Shown here piece after piece: positions 42,880-43,925 of a stretch of 43,925 nt of DNA (its first letter is position 1; the number at the start of each line of letters is the position of its first letter). The position numbers and the translations under genes were made by a program. The notes beneath the pieces are model-generated. The model was given only the letters and a program-made list of their open reading frames with translations, did no database searches and was not told the DNA's origin. Origin of the DNA: Candidatus Aminicenantota bacterium (lineage in GTDB: Bacteria; Acidobacteriota; Aminicenantia; Aminicenantales; Aminicenantaceae); the NCBI GenBank assembly GCA_011773465.1, contig WVXO01000073.1, forward strand, positions 1 through 43,925, written 5' to 3'.

Positions 42880-43715
42880 TGGCAAAGATTCTAAAAAGAG
42901 AGCGTTTAGTTCCTAATATTCATCTTATTGAGGTTCACGCGCCTGAGATAGCCAAAAAAGCGAAGCCCGGCCAGTTTGTCATCGTCATGCCAGACGAAAA
43001 AGGAGAAAGAATTCCTTTGACAATTGCTGATTGGGATAAGGAAAAGGGCTTTGTTACTTCGGTTTTTATGGTCGTAGGTACTTCCACCCATAAACTTTCG
43101 CTTCTTGAACCAGAAGACGAAGTCCCTGTTTTTGTCGGTCCTTTAGGAAAACCCTCTGAAATTAAAAGATATGGAACCGTTCTTCTGGCAGGAGGTTGCT
43201 TTGGGATTGCGGCCATATATCCAGTAGCCCGCGCTTTAAAAGAAAAAGGGAATAAGATAATTACGTTATTAGATGTCAAGGCGAATTATCTTCTTTATTG
43301 GGAAGAGAAGCTTCGAGCTGTAAGTGATCAATTTTTGGTTTCAGCTCGTGATAGTTACTACAACTGTAAGGATTATATCCCCAAAACTCTCAAGAATATC
43401 ATCACCAAAGGGTCCAAAATCAACAAGGTGATCTCGATAGGCTGCACTTACTTGATGTATACTTGTTCTGAGGCGACTAAATCCTACGGAATAGAAACCT
43501 CGGTCAGCCTTAATCCGATTATGGTGGATGGAACAGGTATGTGTGGAGCCTGTCGGGTGACAGTAGACGGCAGAACAAAATTTGCCTGCGTTGATGGACC
43601 TGATTTTGACGGTCATTTAGTGGATTGGGAAGAGCTTTTTTCACGGCGGAAGTCGTATTTTGAGGATGAGATCCGATCTTTGTGTCATTGGGAAAAGAAT
43701 CATTTTCCATCCTAA
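42879..43715 (+). CDS. NfnA/SudB-like FAD-NAD(P) oxidoreductase subunit
   Basis: 278 residues of the ferredoxin-NADP reductase/dihydroorotate-dehydrogenase-electron-transfer type. FAD domain: KPGQFVIVMPDEKGERIPLTI (about 29-49). NAD(P) domain: VLLAGGCFGIAAIYPVARAL (about 104-123). C-terminal 2Fe-2S: four Cys including MCGACRVTVDG and KFACVDGPDFDGHLVDW. The same architecture is the small subunit of NADH-dependent reduced ferredoxin:NADP oxidoreductase (NfnA), so it likely gives the complex NADP(H) access. It is the last gene of the coupled operon. Confidence 0.88.
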   Translation: MAKILKRERLVPNIHLIEVHAPEIAKKAKPGQFVIVMPDEKGERIPLTIADWDKEKGFVTSVFMVVGTSTHKLSLLEPEDEVPVFVGPLGKPSEIKRYGTVLLAGGCFGIAAIYPVARALKEKGNKIITLLDVKANYLLYWEEKLRAVSDQFLVSARDSYYNCKDYIPKTLKNIITKGSKINKVISIGCTYLMYTCSEATKSYGIETSVSLNPIMVDGTGMCGACRVTVDGRTKFACVDGPDFDGHLVDWEELFSRRKSYFEDEIRSLCHWEKNHFPS

Positions 43716-43767
43716 TATAGACGCATTATGCTAAGTGTGAATGAGAGGAACGATGGAGATAGTTCGA

Positions 43768-43885
43768 ATGTCATTGCGAGCCCTTGAGGGGCGAAGCAAT
43801 CACATAAAAAATGTGGGATTACGAGGAGCGAAGGAGATTCCTTCGCTATGCTCGGAACAGGCTGCGCAATCTCTTGAAGAAAGCC
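43768..43885. repeat. Dispersed inverted repeat of the GTCATTGCGAG type
   Basis: ATGTCATTGCGAGCCCTTGA ... GCGAAGCAATC, then a second degenerate arm (ACGAGGAGCGAAGGAGATTC ... GCGCAATCTC). This resembles a very widespread bacterial intergenic repeat with a CATTGCGAG...GCGAAGCAATC core. It abuts a copy of the local palindromic repeat at 43885. Confidence 0.65.
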
Positions 43886-43913
43886 GTAGGCGTTTGATTC
43901 ATCAAACCCGCAT
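43885..43913. repeat. Interspersed palindromic repeat, right-end copy
   Basis: CGTAGGCGTTTGATTCATCA followed by AACCCGCAT; the palindromic heart is GTTTGATTCATCAAAC. Same family as 11305 and 30764. Confidence 0.8.
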
Positions 43914-43925
43914 TAGTTATATGAG

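Overview
The window is one bacterial chromosome segment of fairly low GC with densely packed genes on both strands. No rRNA, phage, integrase, transposase or CRISPR is visible. The gene content is an outer-membrane beta-barrel, many Sec-exported proteins, lipoproteins and beta-propeller proteins, an S55-peptidase/propeller pair, and anaerobic NADH/ferredoxin flavin machinery. This points to a Gram-negative, mostly anaerobic heterotroph. My best guess is the Aminicenantes/Acidobacteriota neighbourhood, from memory of similar gene sets, with low to moderate confidence. Promoter-like sequences are close to the sigma-70 consensus (TTGACA-like, usually 17 bp, TATAAT-like), and several genes have strong AGGAGG ribosome sites.

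Layout. 1-480: tail of a PLP-dependent threonine dehydratase-like gene, visibly GC-richer than most of the window. 773-3931 (minus): propeller lipoprotein, then a 2-hydroxyacyl-CoA dehydratase D-component-like protein and its BcrAD-type activase. 4568-5908: an amidohydrolase lacking its whole catalytic barrel, and an outer-membrane barrel. 6160-10102: an ABC-2 exporter whose ATPase and permease genes are separated by two glycosyltransferases. 10131-11255: RmuC. 11507-11579: tRNA-Lys(CTT). 11938-12435: fasciclin-domain protein. 12789-18003: small or poorly known genes: a zinc-ribbon protein, a CBS protein, a beta-propeller remnant, two divergent HExxH proteins, a pseudopilin-like protein and RNA polymerase omega. 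18040-20606 (minus): tatD, polyprenyl diphosphate synthase, a possible 54-residue membrane protein and a CYTH phosphatase. 20779-26680: a DUF885 protein with a destroyed zinc site, FabH, a DsbD-alpha-like protein, and a divergent SDR reductase/serine-palmitoyltransferase-like pair that may make ceramide. 26754-30731: S55 peptidase and propeller protein. 31101-36556: EF-P, GHMP kinase, MBL hydrolase, YtcJ-like amidohydrolase and a cation/calcium exchanger. 36816-43715: alanine dehydrogenase followed by a tightly overlapping NuoE/NuoF/NuoG/NfnA-like operon.

The most interesting systems are four. (1) The 37944-43715 operon has the architecture of an electron-bifurcating Bfu-type flavoenzyme. Its NuoG subunit has no visible Mo-ligating Cys/Sec and an NfnA-like NAD(P) subunit is present, so a ferredoxin/NADH/NADPH transhydrogenase is plausible; the upstream alanine dehydrogenase could supply NADH. 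(2) The 24408-26680 pair is a possible bacterial ceramide locus. (3) A family of short palindromic repeats (core GGGCTTGATTTATCAAGCCC) recurs in intergenic DNA, and in three loci it is nested inside a larger inverted-repeat element (ends like AAAAGGGGACAGGCTACTTT). (4) Several proteins are degenerate or missing a key part: the barrel-less amidohydrolase, the inactive-looking DUF885 protein, a propeller tail, and a glycosyltransferase with no canonical start codon.
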